DNA from: Desemzia incerta
Lineage (GTDB): Bacteria; Bacillota; Bacilli; Lactobacillales; Carnobacteriaceae
DNA length: 43,096 nucleotides
Direction of reading: 5' to 3'
NCBI RefSeq assembly: GCF_900115825.1
Contig: NZ_FOXW01000010.1
Coordinates: 1 to 43,096 of the forward strand
Shown here: positions 9,118 through 17,845 of the stretch, piece by piece
How the letters are laid out: each line of letters starts with the position of its first letter
How positions within the stretch are numbered: position 1 is the stretch's first letter
The notes under the pieces: model-generated
The model's database searches: none
Seen by the model: the letters and a program-made list of their open reading frames with translations, nothing else
Told to the model about the DNA's origin: nothing
Program-made: the position numbers and the translations under genes

Positions 9118-9627
9118 CTATTGATGAAGTTCAGGTTCAGCTTGATTTATTTTGGATTGTTCTTTGACTAGGTTGTCCAACTTTCCAAAAAAATCAATTG
9201 GCAAACGGACTTTTTCGCATTGAACATGGGCTTGTTCAATCAACTTTAATGCATACTCATTATTGTGGTAATCTTCTAAATAATAGATTTTCTTGATACC
9301 GGCTTGAATGATCATTTTAGTGCATTGCAGACAAGGAAAATGAGTCACATAAACTTCCGCGTCTTCTGTATCTACACCAAATTTGGCACATTGAAGAATA
9401 GCGTTCATTTCAGCATGGATTGTTCGTACACAATGACCATCCACTACGTAACATCCTTCATCAATACAGTGACTGTCTCCGCTCACTGAGCCGTTGTATC
9501 CGCCTGCGATGATTCTCTTTTCTCTAACGATCGTGGCACCAACCATCAAACGAGTACATGTACTTCGTTGCGCCAACAATAAACTTTGAGACATAAAATA
9601 CTGATTCCAAGGAATTCTTTCCACCAT
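9118..9627 (-). CDS. comEB: dCMP deaminase family protein ComEB
   Basis: The 169-residue cytidine/deoxycytidylate deaminase carries the zinc and catalytic signature HAE (71-73) and PCxxC (98-102). It converts dCMP to dUMP for thymidylate supply. In Bacillus the gene is within the comE operon but is not required for transformation. The ATG follows ACGGAGGATC. Its own consensus-like promoter lies in the gap after comEA (9682-9710), so it can be expressed apart from competence. It abuts comEC. Confidence 0.93.
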   Translation of the reverse strand: MVERIPWNQYFMSQSLLLAQRSTCTRLMVGATIVREKRIIAGGYNGSVSGDSHCIDEGCYVVDGHCVRTIHAEMNAILQCAKFGVDTEDAEVYVTHFPCLQCTKMIIQAGIKKIYYLEDYHNNEYALKLIEQAHVQCEKVRLPIDFFGKLDNLVKEQSKINQAEPELHQ

Positions 9628-9681
9628 AATGATCCTCCGTTATTCTATTTTTTCACGGTATCTAACCGGATAATTAACTCC

Positions 9682-9710
9682 AGTATACAAAAGCTAAAAA
9701 TGAGTTGCAA
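9682..9710 (-). promoter_or_regulatory. comEB promoter
   Basis: TTGCAA (9705-9710), a 17-base spacer and TATACT (9682-9687) on the minus strand, between comEA and comEB. This gives comEB-comEC(-holA) a vegetative promoter. Confidence 0.7.
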
Positions 9711-9727
9711 TAAGACTTTACAGTATC

Positions 9728-10426
9728 CTACTCTGCCCCTACTGTTATTAAGTCTTTTAAAGATTCAAAAGTCTTGTCTCCAATACCTGAAACATTTTTT
9801 AAGTCTTCAATAGTTTGGAAAGAACCACTTTCTTCACGATATTGAATGATTTTTTCTGCTTTCTTTTCTCCGATACCGTTCAATTCTTGGAGTTGCTGAG
9901 CATCTGCAGTATTGATATTGATTTGGCTTTCTTTTTCCTCACTTTCTGGATTTAAAGATGACAAACTCTCTTCAGTTGACGTCGGTGGTTCTTCTCCAAT
10001 TTGAGGGACATAAACCACCATTTGGTCCACAAGTTTCAACGCCAGATTAATCTGTGACTGATCCGCAGATACCAAAAAACCTCCTGCCATTTCAATGACA
10101 TCCATCATACGCATATCAGAAGATACTGCATACACTCCCGGTTTTTTCACTGCGCCTTTTACATCTACATACACTTCTTCTGTTGGCGAAGCACTTTCTT
10201 CTGTGTTCTCGGTTTCGGCCCCCTCCTCTATAGCGGTCGGATCCAATAAGTACTCCTCAGTAGAATCATCTAACAATTCTTCTGGATTTATTTCGCTTTT
10301 TCTCGTGGTTGTTAAAAGAAAGAACGAAACTACGATCAGCACAACGCCTAACGACGTACTGATAAGCCCAATCTGTAATGAATGAGTTGCTGCTTTTTCT
10401 TTGAGTCTGTACCACACCTTTACCAC
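9728..10426 (-). CDS. comEA: Competence DNA receptor ComEA
   Basis: The 232-residue ComEA binds double-stranded DNA at the outer face of the membrane and passes it to ComEC. A short basic N-terminus and one membrane segment (about 17-40) are followed by an acidic Ser/Thr/Glu linker. An SLBB-type domain follows (VYVDVKGAVKKPGVY to about 145), then a second Ser/Glu linker. Two C-terminal helix-hairpin-helix motifs close the protein (INTADAQQLQELNGIGEKKA and LKNVSGIGDKTFESL). The start is GTG at 10426 after AGAGGTG. A TACGTATA box lies just upstream. Confidence 0.95.
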   Translation of the reverse strand: MVKVWYRLKEKAATHSLQIGLISTSLGVVLIVVSFFLLTTTRKSEINPEELLDDSTEEYLLDPTAIEEGAETENTEESASPTEEVYVDVKGAVKKPGVYAVSSDMRMMDVIEMAGGFLVSADQSQINLALKLVDQMVVYVPQIGEEPPTSTEESLSSLNPESEEKESQININTADAQQLQELNGIGEKKAEKIIQYREESGSFQTIEDLKNVSGIGDKTFESLKDLITVGAE

Positions 10427-10448
10427 CAGCTTTCACCTCTTTCTACAC

Positions 10449-10456
10449 TATACGTA
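10449..10456 (-). promoter_or_regulatory. Possible competence sigma-factor (cin/com) box before comEA
   Basis: TACGTATA on the minus strand matches seven of eight bases of the SigX/ComX box TACGAATA of lactic acid bacteria, after a T-rich stretch. It would give a very short leader containing the AGAGGTG ribosome site. No convincing sigma-A promoter is seen here. Confidence 0.35.
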
Positions 10457-10461
10457 AATTA

Positions 10462-10494
10462 AAAAGCTTCTCTTTTAAATAAAGAAGCTTTTTA
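10462..10494 (-). terminator. Second hairpin terminator between the sepM-like gene and comEA
   Basis: AAAAAGCTTC and GAAGCTTTTT arms around an A/T-rich centre, ending in five T on the minus strand. It follows the stronger terminator at 10520-10556 and lies directly upstream of the putative comEA box. Confidence 0.55.
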
Positions 10495-10519
10495 CACACT
10501 GAACTAAATACGGAAAATC

Positions 10520-10556
10520 AAAAAAAGAGTAGCTGGAAAGAATTCCAGCTACTCTT
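10520..10556 (-). terminator. Terminator of the coaD/sepM-like unit
   Basis: A 14 base-pair stem with loop AGAA-type centre (10525-10556) followed by six or more T on the minus strand, just past the stop codon of the PDZ-Lon protease gene. Confidence 0.85.
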
Positions 10557-10562
10557 TTTCAC

Positions 10563-11603
10563 TTAATTCAATTCATTTAAATAACCAATCGCATCTTGAA
10601 TATTCTTAACAGGTACAATAACCATATCGGTATCGATTTCTTCTGCAGCGGCAACTGCTTCTTCATAATTGCTCTTTAAATCTGGATAATTTTCTAAAAT
10701 CACAGGATCGATCTCGTCATCTGGAGCAAAGAATATAGTCGCACCTTCATCGTCAGCTGCAACGACTTTCTTTTCAATACCGCCGATTCTGCCAATGGTT
10801 CCGTCAGCACTGATCGTTCCAGTTCCGGCAATTTCATTTCCGTTTCTCAAGTCGCTTCCTTCAAGTTGGGTATAGATCTGCAAGGCAAACATAAATCCGG
10901 CTGAAGGTCCTCCGATTCCGCTCGCATCAATCTCTACAGGAATATTCGTAGTGATTTCTGTGTTGTCTACTAAACTGATTCCAAGTCCTGGGTGTTTGGT
11001 TTCTTCCATTTCCATCAAATCAGCTGTAACCGTATCTTCTACACCATCCCGTTGAAAAGTGACCTCGACAGGCTGACCTGTTTTTTGCTGTTGGACATAG
11101 GCAATAAATTCTTCTGAGCTGTTGAACGCTTGCCCATCCAAAGCTACAATCGTATCACCGACTCGAAGCAATCCTTCAAAATTGGAATTATCCAAAATCG
11201 ACATGATATAAACCCCCTTGTACGAAAAGTCATAAGGTTCGTCTGCAGCTTCAAATGCCGCTTGGATCGCACTATTGATTGAACTTGTCATATAAAATTG
11301 CTGAAGGTTGTTGTATTCTTCGGAAGAATTGGTTGTTCCAAACAATTCTTCTTCCGTATAGCCATCATGAAAAGGTAAAAAGGTCATTAAATAAGTCAAT
11401 GGTGTTGCTCTGCGAACCGCTACTGTCGTCAGCATATAACTGCCCGGCTCCTGATCCGCTTCATTATCTACTTGGACCAACTCATCCAAATGAACTGCTG
11501 ATCCAGGAGATTCGATATAATACGGTAATGGCATAAAAACTAATCCTAGAAAAGCTATTAATAAGATGATCCAAACACTATTTTTGATTATTTTCTTCCT
11601 CAT
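10563..11603 (-). CDS. sepM: Membrane-anchored PDZ and Lon-type serine protease (SepM/YlbL family)
   Basis: The 346-residue protein has one N-terminal membrane anchor (about 8-28). A PDZ domain follows (about 125-200; VYIMSILDNSNFEGLLRVGD). A Lon-type S16 protease domain then carries the catalytic Ser in GIGGPSAGFMFAL and the Lys in GGIEKKVVAADDEGA. In streptococci SepM trims the competence pheromone; the Bacillus homologue is YlbL. The substrate here is unknown. The ribosome site before the ATG is weak. It lies 32 bases after coaD, the usual order rsmD-coaD-ylbL, and ends at a strong terminator before the competence genes. Confidence 0.92.
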   Translation of the reverse strand: MRKKIIKNSVWIILLIAFLGLVFMPLPYYIESPGSAVHLDELVQVDNEADQEPGSYMLTTVAVRRATPLTYLMTFLPFHDGYTEEELFGTTNSSEEYNNLQQFYMTSSINSAIQAAFEAADEPYDFSYKGVYIMSILDNSNFEGLLRVGDTIVALDGQAFNSSEEFIAYVQQQKTGQPVEVTFQRDGVEDTVTADLMEMEETKHPGLGISLVDNTEITTNIPVEIDASGIGGPSAGFMFALQIYTQLEGSDLRNGNEIAGTGTISADGTIGRIGGIEKKVVAADDEGATIFFAPDDEIDPVILENYPDLKSNYEEAVAAAEEIDTDMVIVPVKNIQDAIGYLNELN

Positions 11604-11635
11604 CGCAACACGCCCTGTACTAGTTATTTACCAAT

Positions 11636-12124
11636 CTACTCTATTTCATATTTTCCCTTCATTGCTCGGTTGACATTTTCTGGAACTAAACCAGTAATGT
11701 CTCCACCAAACATAGCCACTTCTTTTATCAAACTTGAACTCACGAAACGGTATTTTTCATCAGCGGTCAAAAAAACCGTCTCTATTTCTTTATTTTGAGT
11801 TTTGTTCATAGCCGCTACATCAGCTTCGTATTCAAAATCCTTTACGTTTCTTATTCCTCTCAAAAGAACGGTCGCGTTCCATTCTTTGGCCAAATCAATC
11901 GTGAGTCCACCGGTATGTTGAACGACTGTGACATTTGGCAAATGAGTCAAATTTTCTTGCATCAATTGTACTTTTTCATCTGTAGTAAATAAGCTTTTCT
12001 TAGAGGTATTTGTAGCAACTGCTACTATCAGCTGATCAAATAACGCAGCTCCTCGCTGAATCAGATTAAGGTGTCCATTTGATACTGGATCAAAACTTCC
12101 AGCATATAAAGCAATTTTACTCAT
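11636..12124 (-). CDS. coaD: Phosphopantetheine adenylyltransferase
   Basis: CoaD (162 residues) transfers AMP from ATP to 4'-phosphopantetheine, the penultimate step of coenzyme A synthesis. The nucleotidyltransferase motif is SNGH at residues 15-18 in [14 protein letters not shown], and the second motif is [17 protein letters not shown]. The start at 12124 has AGGAGGGCGAG upstream and overlaps the last eight bases of rsmD; an in-frame start at 12154 lies inside rsmD and would add ten unlikely residues. Translational coupling with rsmD is expected. Confidence 0.95.
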   Translation of the reverse strand: MSKIALYAGSFDPVSNGHLNLIQRGAALFDQLIVAVATNTSKKSLFTTDEKVQLMQENLTHLPNVTVVQHTGGLTIDLAKEWNATVLLRGIRNVKDFEYEADVAAMNKTQNKEIETVFLTADEKYRFVSSSLIKEVAMFGGDITGLVPENVNRAMKGKYEIE

Positions 12125-12692
12125 TCTCGCCCTCCTCTTGAGAAACCAGCTCATAAATCATGATCTTTGTAATCCCGTATTCCGCGGATTTGTACACTTG
12201 AGCTTGTTTTATCGTCTCAGGCAAATCGACTTTTTTGTCGACTTCGCATACGATCAATGCTTCTGGTGAAAGCATGTTGTTGTCCAATAACGCTTCTATT
12301 TGAGAAACAATTTGTTGTTTAGCATATGGAGGATCAAGAAAAACCAAGTCAAACACTTGTTGCTCGCTTTTCAAATTCTTGATCACTCTTGCAGCATCTC
12401 CGCGTATAACCTTGAATTTTTCTTCCTCTTTAGTAACAGCTATGTTCTCTTGAATGACTTTTATAGCTGCAGGAGCTTTATCAATCAAAACAGCTTTATC
12501 CATACCTCTAGAAACAGCTTCAATGGCTAACCCGCCCGATCCGGCAAACAGATCCAAGCAGTTTCCTCCATAAAAATAAGGTCCGATCATATTAAATAAG
12601 GATTCTTTGATTTTATCTGTAGTGGGCCTCGTACTTTCTCCTGGTACAGCTTTTAGCCTTCTGCCTCCGTACTCTCCTGTGATGACTCGCAT
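12117..12692 (-). CDS. rsmD: 16S rRNA (guanine(966)-N(2))-methyltransferase
   Basis: The 191-residue methyltransferase modifies G966 of 16S rRNA during 30S assembly, using S-adenosylmethionine. It shows the SAM-binding motif [13 protein letters not shown] (47-59) and the catalytic DPPY (120-123). The ATG is preceded by GGAAGGACAG. It overlaps coaD by eight bases, the standard rsmD-coaD pair. A terminator hairpin lies between it and ylbG upstream. Confidence 0.95.
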   Translation of the reverse strand: MRVITGEYGGRRLKAVPGESTRPTTDKIKESLFNMIGPYFYGGNCLDLFAGSGGLAIEAVSRGMDKAVLIDKAPAAIKVIQENIAVTKEEEKFKVIRGDAARVIKNLKSEQQVFDLVFLDPPYAKQQIVSQIEALLDNNMLSPEALIVCEVDKKVDLPETIKQAQVYKSAEYGITKIMIYELVSQEEGENE

Positions 12693-12730
12693 AAGCTATC
12701 TGTCCTTCCGTCAATGTTTTATCTGCAAAA

Positions 12731-12770
12731 TAAAGGAATAGCTATGATACAGCCCATTCCTTTATTGCAG
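12731..12770 (-). terminator. ylbG terminator
   Basis: AATAAAGGAAT and ATTCCTTTATT arms with an inner GCT/AGC pairing, followed by TTTT on the minus strand. It separates ylbG from rsmD. Confidence 0.7.
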
Positions 12771-12779
12771 TGGTTCGTT

Positions 12780-13085
12780 TTATCCAATTTCACTTACTTC
12801 ATTTTCATAGCATTTCTCTTCAGGTTTTTGAGTAATTTCTTCTAACACATGGTCAAAATTCATATTGATGTCTGTTCGATAAGAACGTTCAACTTTACGA
12901 ACGAAATGGAAACTATTCAATTTTTTCTCCATAGCCTCTACTTCTGAACGATTTACATATAAGACTACATATTTCATCCGCTTAGAAACATAGTGGATCA
13001 ACCCTTGTTTTTTTAGTGTTTTCATATGTTTCAAACTATATACCCAGACAATGATCCCTTGTCTTTCGTTTATCACTAACTCCAT
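12780..13085 (-). CDS. ylbG: UPF0298 protein, YlbG family (DUF2129)
   Basis: This small cytoplasmic protein (101 residues) has the DUF2129 pattern: GIIVWVYSLKHMKTLKKQGLIHYVSKRMKYVVLYV at the N-terminus and a DHVLEEI segment further on. The function is unknown. The ATG at 13085 follows TTAGGGGGAACATT; an in-frame start at 13109 lies upstream of that ribosome site and is rejected. In Bacillus ylbG lies next to ylbF and ylbH (rsmD); ylbF is missing here. The C-terminus is acidic. Confidence 0.88.
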   Translation of the reverse strand: MELVINERQGIIVWVYSLKHMKTLKKQGLIHYVSKRMKYVVLYVNRSEVEAMEKKLNSFHFVRKVERSYRTDINMNFDHVLEEITQKPEEKCYENEVSEIG

Positions 13086-13157
13086 AATGTTCCCCCTAAC
13101 TGTACACATTACCTGCTATCTTTTTCTTCATTACATTATACCTGTCCATCGACACAT

Positions 13158-14360
13158 CTACAAACTAATTTCAAAACCGTCATCCAAAATCAACAATAAT
13201 TCGTCTCCTTGATAAGTGATTCCAATTCGACTCATAGATTCGTCCATCAAAATATCTCGATATTCGACAAACGTAAACCATTGCAGCGCATAAACAGAAG
13301 GATCTGCCGGTGCAACCTGATACAATAGTCTAACTTTGTCCAAGTCAATCGCCTCTTCTTCTAAAAAAGTCTGAATGGTCGTTTCGTTTAGCGGCTCAGA
13401 TGCCTCTTCTTCTGTTTCAGATTCTTGGTTGCTGTCGTCATCTCCACCCACTATTTCTACAGCATCATCACTAATGATCACAGCATCTTCACTGGCCTCT
13501 TCTTGTGACGCAGGTTCTGGTTGAGTGTTTTGTTCTTGCAGCGAAGCATGAAATTCAAATAATTCATTCCCTACAGCTTCCAAGACTAAGCTCTCTTCTA
13601 GCGGAATCAATCCCATTTTTTCTCTCATTACATTGATATAACGAATCGTTTGCTGAGTTCTCACTTTTTCCAAAGCAGCAGGATTGAATTGTTTTACCGG
13701 TTCTTGGACGACAGAAGAGAACGGTGTAAGGTCATATAATCCTGTAGAAAGCAGCTTTTCGTTTGTCATGTATTGAATACTGACGATTTCATGCGTCTGA
13801 CTGTCCATGGTTATTACAGCATACGTTTGATTGTCAAATGCAATTAAAGGCCGATTGTTCAGTTCGTTTTCATCTAAGTTGATTTGTATTGTCTGGTTTT
13901 CAAATGGAACAACAAATTTCGGGTGAAATGAAGCGAGCGGATACATTTCTTCTTGTTCCATCCCCATTTCAAACGGAGGAATTTCTACAGACCTTCCAAG
14001 CACCAATATTTCTGTAACGACATAATTTTCTACCATAACTTGCAAATAGTCTGTACTGTCGGTTCCGTAGATCCATATTTCACTCGTATCTGATAGCATT
14101 TCTACTTTCACTGGGTCTCCGTACTCTACTAAAAAGTCATCGACAGCTAACCCAACGTAGTTCGCAAATCCAACTGATGGAATCAAAGATTGATCTGTTG
14201 GAGACTGCGGCAAGGTAGAGGATTCACTCTCTTCACTGTCGCTGATTTCTTCTGGTAATAAAATCGGTTCTTTGGTATCCCATTCAAAAAATAGAGGGAA
14301 AAAATAAGTTCCCATTAGAAAAACTACAAATAATACCAGTGTTTTTCTGAATGTTTTCAT
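13158..14360 (-). CDS. Exported protein with CAP-associated N-terminal domain and a broken-up CAP domain
   Basis: The 400-residue protein has an N-terminal signal anchor (about 6-24) and an acidic linker. A CAP-associated domain spans about 65-210 (LAVDDFLVEYGDPVKVE, WIYGTD, YAVITMDSQTHEIVSIQYM). Then comes the start of a CAP/SCP-like domain (RYINVMREKMGLIPLEESLVLEAVGNELFEFHASLQ). Where CAP proteins normally continue with HTSPDG and GENIA blocks, this one has about 70 Glu/Ser/Asp-rich residues and then a short tail with MDESMSRIGITY, the last CAP strand. Bacillus YlbC is the likely relative. It lies 21 bases after pyc. Function unknown. Confidence 0.75.
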   Translation of the reverse strand: MKTFRKTLVLFVVFLMGTYFFPLFFEWDTKEPILLPEEISDSEESESSTLPQSPTDQSLIPSVGFANYVGLAVDDFLVEYGDPVKVEMLSDTSEIWIYGTDSTDYLQVMVENYVVTEILVLGRSVEIPPFEMGMEQEEMYPLASFHPKFVVPFENQTIQINLDENELNNRPLIAFDNQTYAVITMDSQTHEIVSIQYMTNEKLLSTGLYDLTPFSSVVQEPVKQFNPAALEKVRTQQTIRYINVMREKMGLIPLEESLVLEAVGNELFEFHASLQEQNTQPEPASQEEASEDAVIISDDAVEIVGGDDDSNQESETEEEASEPLNETTIQTFLEEEAIDLDKVRLLYQVAPADPSVYALQWFTFVEYRDILMDESMSRIGITYQGDELLLILDDGFEISL

Positions 14361-14381
14361 TATTCTTTCCCTCCCTTTATT

Positions 14382-17300
14382 TTATTTTGCAATCGTTTCG
14401 ATCAATAAGTCACCTGAGTCGATGACATCACCGACTTGAACATAAATTTGATCGATTACACCATTTGCGGTCGCTTTGATCGTCGTTTCCATTTTCATCG
14501 CTTCTGTCGTGATCAAGGATTGACCTTTAACTACGCGGTCGCCTTTTTTGACGGAAATATCTAAAACAGATCCAGACATCGTTGCACCGATATGGTGTTT
14601 GTTTGTAGGCTCTGCTTTTCTGCGCAAAGCTTTTGTACTGGTGATGCTCAAATCTTTTACTTCTATTTCTCTTCCTTGTCCGTTCAATTCAAAATAGACT
14701 ACTCTGATTCCTTCTGAATTCGGTTCACCGATTTGGTTCAGTTTGATGATCAACGTTTTTCCTTTTTCGATCTGAACTTCGATCGTCTCTCCAGTACGCA
14801 TACCATGGAAGAACGTCATCGTATCAAGTAACGTCACGTCTCCGTAGCGGTTATACGATTGGTCATAATCCAAAAAGACTTGAGGATACATAATATAACT
14901 CAGTACTTCTTGTTCGGTGGGCTCTCTATCGATTTTTTCTTGCAATTCTTTTTTCGTACTGTCAAAATCGATATCTTCTGCCAATGTTCCAGGTCTTTGC
15001 GTAAACGGTTTTCTGCCTTTGAGAATAATTTGTTGCAGTTTTTCTGGGAAACCGCCAGTAGGCTGTCCTAAATTCCCCATAAAGAAATTGATGACTGATT
15101 CTGGAAAATCAATCTGCATGCCTTTTTCATATATGTCTTCGCTGGATAAGTTGTTTTGGATCATGAATAAAGCCATATCCCCAACTACCTTAGAAGAAGG
15201 AGTTACTTTAACAATATCTCCGAATAATTGATTGACAGCGGCATACATCTTTTTAACGTCATCCCACTGGTTCCCAAGTCCAACAGCCATCGCTTGCTGT
15301 TGCAAGTTCGTATATTGTCCACCAGGCATTTCGTGTTGGTAGACTTCTGTTTGCGGTCCAGTAACACTCATTTCAAATTCTTTATAATATCTGCGCACAT
15401 CTTGCCAGTAGTGATCAATTTGTTCTGCATTATCAATATTGATTTCTGGTTTTCTTTCACTCGATTGAGTTGCGTAGTATAAACTGCTCAAGCTCGGTTG
15501 GCTTGTCCGACTGCTCATCGCACTCGTTGCTACATCTACTACATCCACACCGGCACGGATTGCTTCGGCATAAGTGAAGATTCCGTTTCCGCTTGTATCG
15601 TGGGTGTGCAAATGAATCGGCAGATCGATCGTTTCTTTCAATTCGCTGATTAATTTATACGCTGCTTGAGGTTTAAGAATACCTGACATATCTTTTATTC
15701 CAATAATATGAGAACCCAACTGTTGCAGTTCAGTCGCCATCTCTTTGTAGTAGTTAAGCGTGTATTTTGTTTGAGCAGGATCTAGGAAATCCCCCGTATA
15801 ACAAATAGTTCCTTCAGCTATTTTCCCATTATCTCTTACTGCTTGGATGCTTTTTTCCATCTGAGGAATCCAATTTAAACTGTCAAAGATACGGAACACG
15901 TCGATTCCATCTGCAGCAGCTCGTCGAATAAAGGCTTCAATAGCATTGTCCGGATAATTTTGATACCCTACTCCATTAGATCCTCTAAACAGCATTTGTA
16001 ACAATACATTCGGCATTTCCTCGCGCAATTTTTTCAACCGTTCCCACGGATCTTCATTCAAGAATCGATAAGCTACATCAAAAGTTGCTCCTCCCCACAT
16101 TTCTGTTGAGAACAGTTGCGGCAACGCTTTTTGAGTATCTGCAGCTATGCCCATAAAATCTTGTGTACGCACTCGAGTCGCTAATAAACTTTGATGCGCA
16201 TCTCTGAAAGTTGTATCTGTCAACTGTACAGCTGTCTGCTGTTTCAACCACGAACTAACGGCTTCGGGTCCTTTTGCATCTAAGATTTGTTTAGCGCTGA
16301 TGAACGGTTCGCTTGGCGTAATCAGTTGTTGCGGTTTACGCGGCTCATCATAGAAAGCTTTTTGTCCATGGCCAATTCCCGGGAACCCATTGACAGTAAT
16401 ATTCCCGATATACGCCATTGTTTTATTTCCACGGTCGCGCAGCTTAGAAAACTGATACAACTCAGGAGTGGAATCAATAAAGGTCGTTTTAGCATTTCCA
16501 GAAAGAAACTCTTCATGGGCCACAACATTTTGCATAAATGGAATATTGGTTTTTACCCCACGGATACGGAACTCTTTTAAGGCACGAATCATCTTTTGAG
16601 CCGCTTGTTCAAATGTACTGGCTTGAACACAGGCTTTTACCAGCAACGAGTCAAAGAAAGGTGTAACGACTGTTCCTTGGAACCCATTTCCTGAGTCCAA
16701 ACGGATCCCAAAACCACCTGGAGAACGATACGTGTTGATTTTCCCAGTATCTGGAAAGAAGTTATTCAACGGGTCTTCTGTCGTGATTCGACATTGAATA
16801 GCTGCTCCGATCAATGGGATATCCAATTGTTGTGGAATGTGAATGTCTTTGTGCAGATCCATTCCTTGCGCGATCATAATTTGAGACTGAACAATATCGA
16901 TTCCTGTGATCATTTCTGAGATCGTATGCTCTACTTGTACGCGAGGATTGACCTCAATAAAATAAAAGCGGTCGTTTTCCAACAAGAACTCTACAGTTCC
17001 AGCGTTTTCATATTGAACATGAGCCATCAAATCAACAGCTGACTGGCACAATTCATTTCTCAATTCTTCTGAGATCGACACACAAGGCGCCACTTCGACA
17101 ACTTTTTGATGTCTTCTTTGAACAGAGCAATCACGTTCATACAAATGGACGATATTGCCGTTTTTATCCCCTAAAATTTGGACTTCGATGTGTTTTGGAT
17201 CTTGTATGTAGCGTTCTACATAAACTTCTCCACTACCAAAGGCTGCTTTAGCTTCACTTTGCGCTCGGTTGAAACTTTCTTCTACTTCGCTAGGTTCATG

Positions 17301-17813
17301 TACAACGCGCATTCCGCGTCCACCACCACCAAGAGCTGCTTTTATGATGATAGGATAGCCGTATTTGTCTCCAAAAGCTATGACTTCTTCTAACTCTTCA
17401 ACAGGACCGTCTGTTCCAGGGATTGTTTGCAGACCAGCTTCTAGTGCAGCTTGTTTTGCTTTGATTTTATCGCCGAATATATCTAAATGGTGTAATTTCG
17501 GACCAATAAAAACAATATTTTCTTCCTCACAGCGACGAGCGAATTCAATATTTTCCGATAAAAAACCATATCCAGGATGAATAGCTTGCGATCCTGTATC
17601 TTTTGCAATGCGAATGATATCTTCAATATCTAAGTAAGCTTCAATAGGTTTCTTTCCTTTTCCTACCAAATAAGCTTCATCTGCCTTAAAACGGTGCACA
17701 GATCCTTCGTCTTCTTGAGCATAAATTCCGACTGTTTTCATGTTCAACTCAGTCAATGCTCTGAAAATACGAATTGCAATTTCTCCTCTGTTAGCGACTA
17801 GGACTTTTTTCAT
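14382..17813 (-). CDS. pyc: Pyruvate carboxylase
   Basis: The 1143-residue biotin enzyme carboxylates pyruvate to oxaloacetate, feeding aspartate and other C4 pools. Domains in order are: biotin carboxylase (1 to about 450; GGGGRGMRVV ATP loop, EVNPRVQVEHT), carboxyltransferase (about 530-800; TTFRDAHQSLLATRVR, HLHTHDTSGNG), the allosteric region, and a C-terminal biotinyl domain with EAMKMETT, Lys at about 1107. The length is that of a complete single-chain enzyme. The ATG follows AAGGAGAGATGAC. It starts 32 bases after ftsW and is probably co-transcribed with it, as in Bacillus. Confidence 0.97.
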   Translation of the reverse strand: MKKVLVANRGEIAIRIFRALTELNMKTVGIYAQEDEGSVHRFKADEAYLVGKGKKPIEAYLDIEDIIRIAKDTGSQAIHPGYGFLSENIEFARRCEEENIVFIGPKLHHLDIFGDKIKAKQAALEAGLQTIPGTDGPVEELEEVIAFGDKYGYPIIIKAALGGGGRGMRVVHEPSEVEESFNRAQSEAKAAFGSGEVYVERYIQDPKHIEVQILGDKNGNIVHLYERDCSVQRRHQKVVEVAPCVSISEELRNELCQSAVDLMAHVQYENAGTVEFLLENDRFYFIEVNPRVQVEHTISEMITGIDIVQSQIMIAQGMDLHKDIHIPQQLDIPLIGAAIQCRITTEDPLNNFFPDTGKINTYRSPGGFGIRLDSGNGFQGTVVTPFFDSLLVKACVQASTFEQAAQKMIRALKEFRIRGVKTNIPFMQNVVAHEEFLSGNAKTTFIDSTPELYQFSKLRDRGNKTMAYIGNITVNGFPGIGHGQKAFYDEPRKPQQLITPSEPFISAKQILDAKGPEAVSSWLKQQTAVQLTDTTFRDAHQSLLATRVRTQDFMGIAADTQKALPQLFSTEMWGGATFDVAYRFLNEDPWERLKKLREEMPNVLLQMLFRGSNGVGYQNYPDNAIEAFIRRAAADGIDVFRIFDSLNWIPQMEKSIQAVRDNGKIAEGTICYTGDFLDPAQTKYTLNYYKEMATELQQLGSHIIGIKDMSGILKPQAAYKLISELKETIDLPIHLHTHDTSGNGIFTYAEAIRAGVDVVDVATSAMSSRTSQPSLSSLYYATQSSERKPEINIDNAEQIDHYWQDVRRYYKEFEMSVTGPQTEVYQHEMPGGQYTNLQQQAMAVGLGNQWDDVKKMYAAVNQLFGDIVKVTPSSKVVGDMALFMIQNNLSSEDIYEKGMQIDFPESVINFFMGNLGQPTGGFPEKLQQIILKGRKPFTQRPGTLAEDIDFDSTKKELQEKIDREPTEQEVLSYIMYPQVFLDYDQSYNRYGDVTLLDTMTFFHGMRTGETIEVQIEKGKTLIIKLNQIGEPNSEGIRVVYFELNGQGREIEVKDLSITSTKALRRKAEPTNKHHIGATMSGSVLDISVKKGDRVVKGQSLITTEAMKMETTIKATANGVIDQIYVQVGDVIDSGDLLIETIAK

Positions 17814-17845
17814 GTCATCTCTCCTTAGATATTTACTGAATTATA

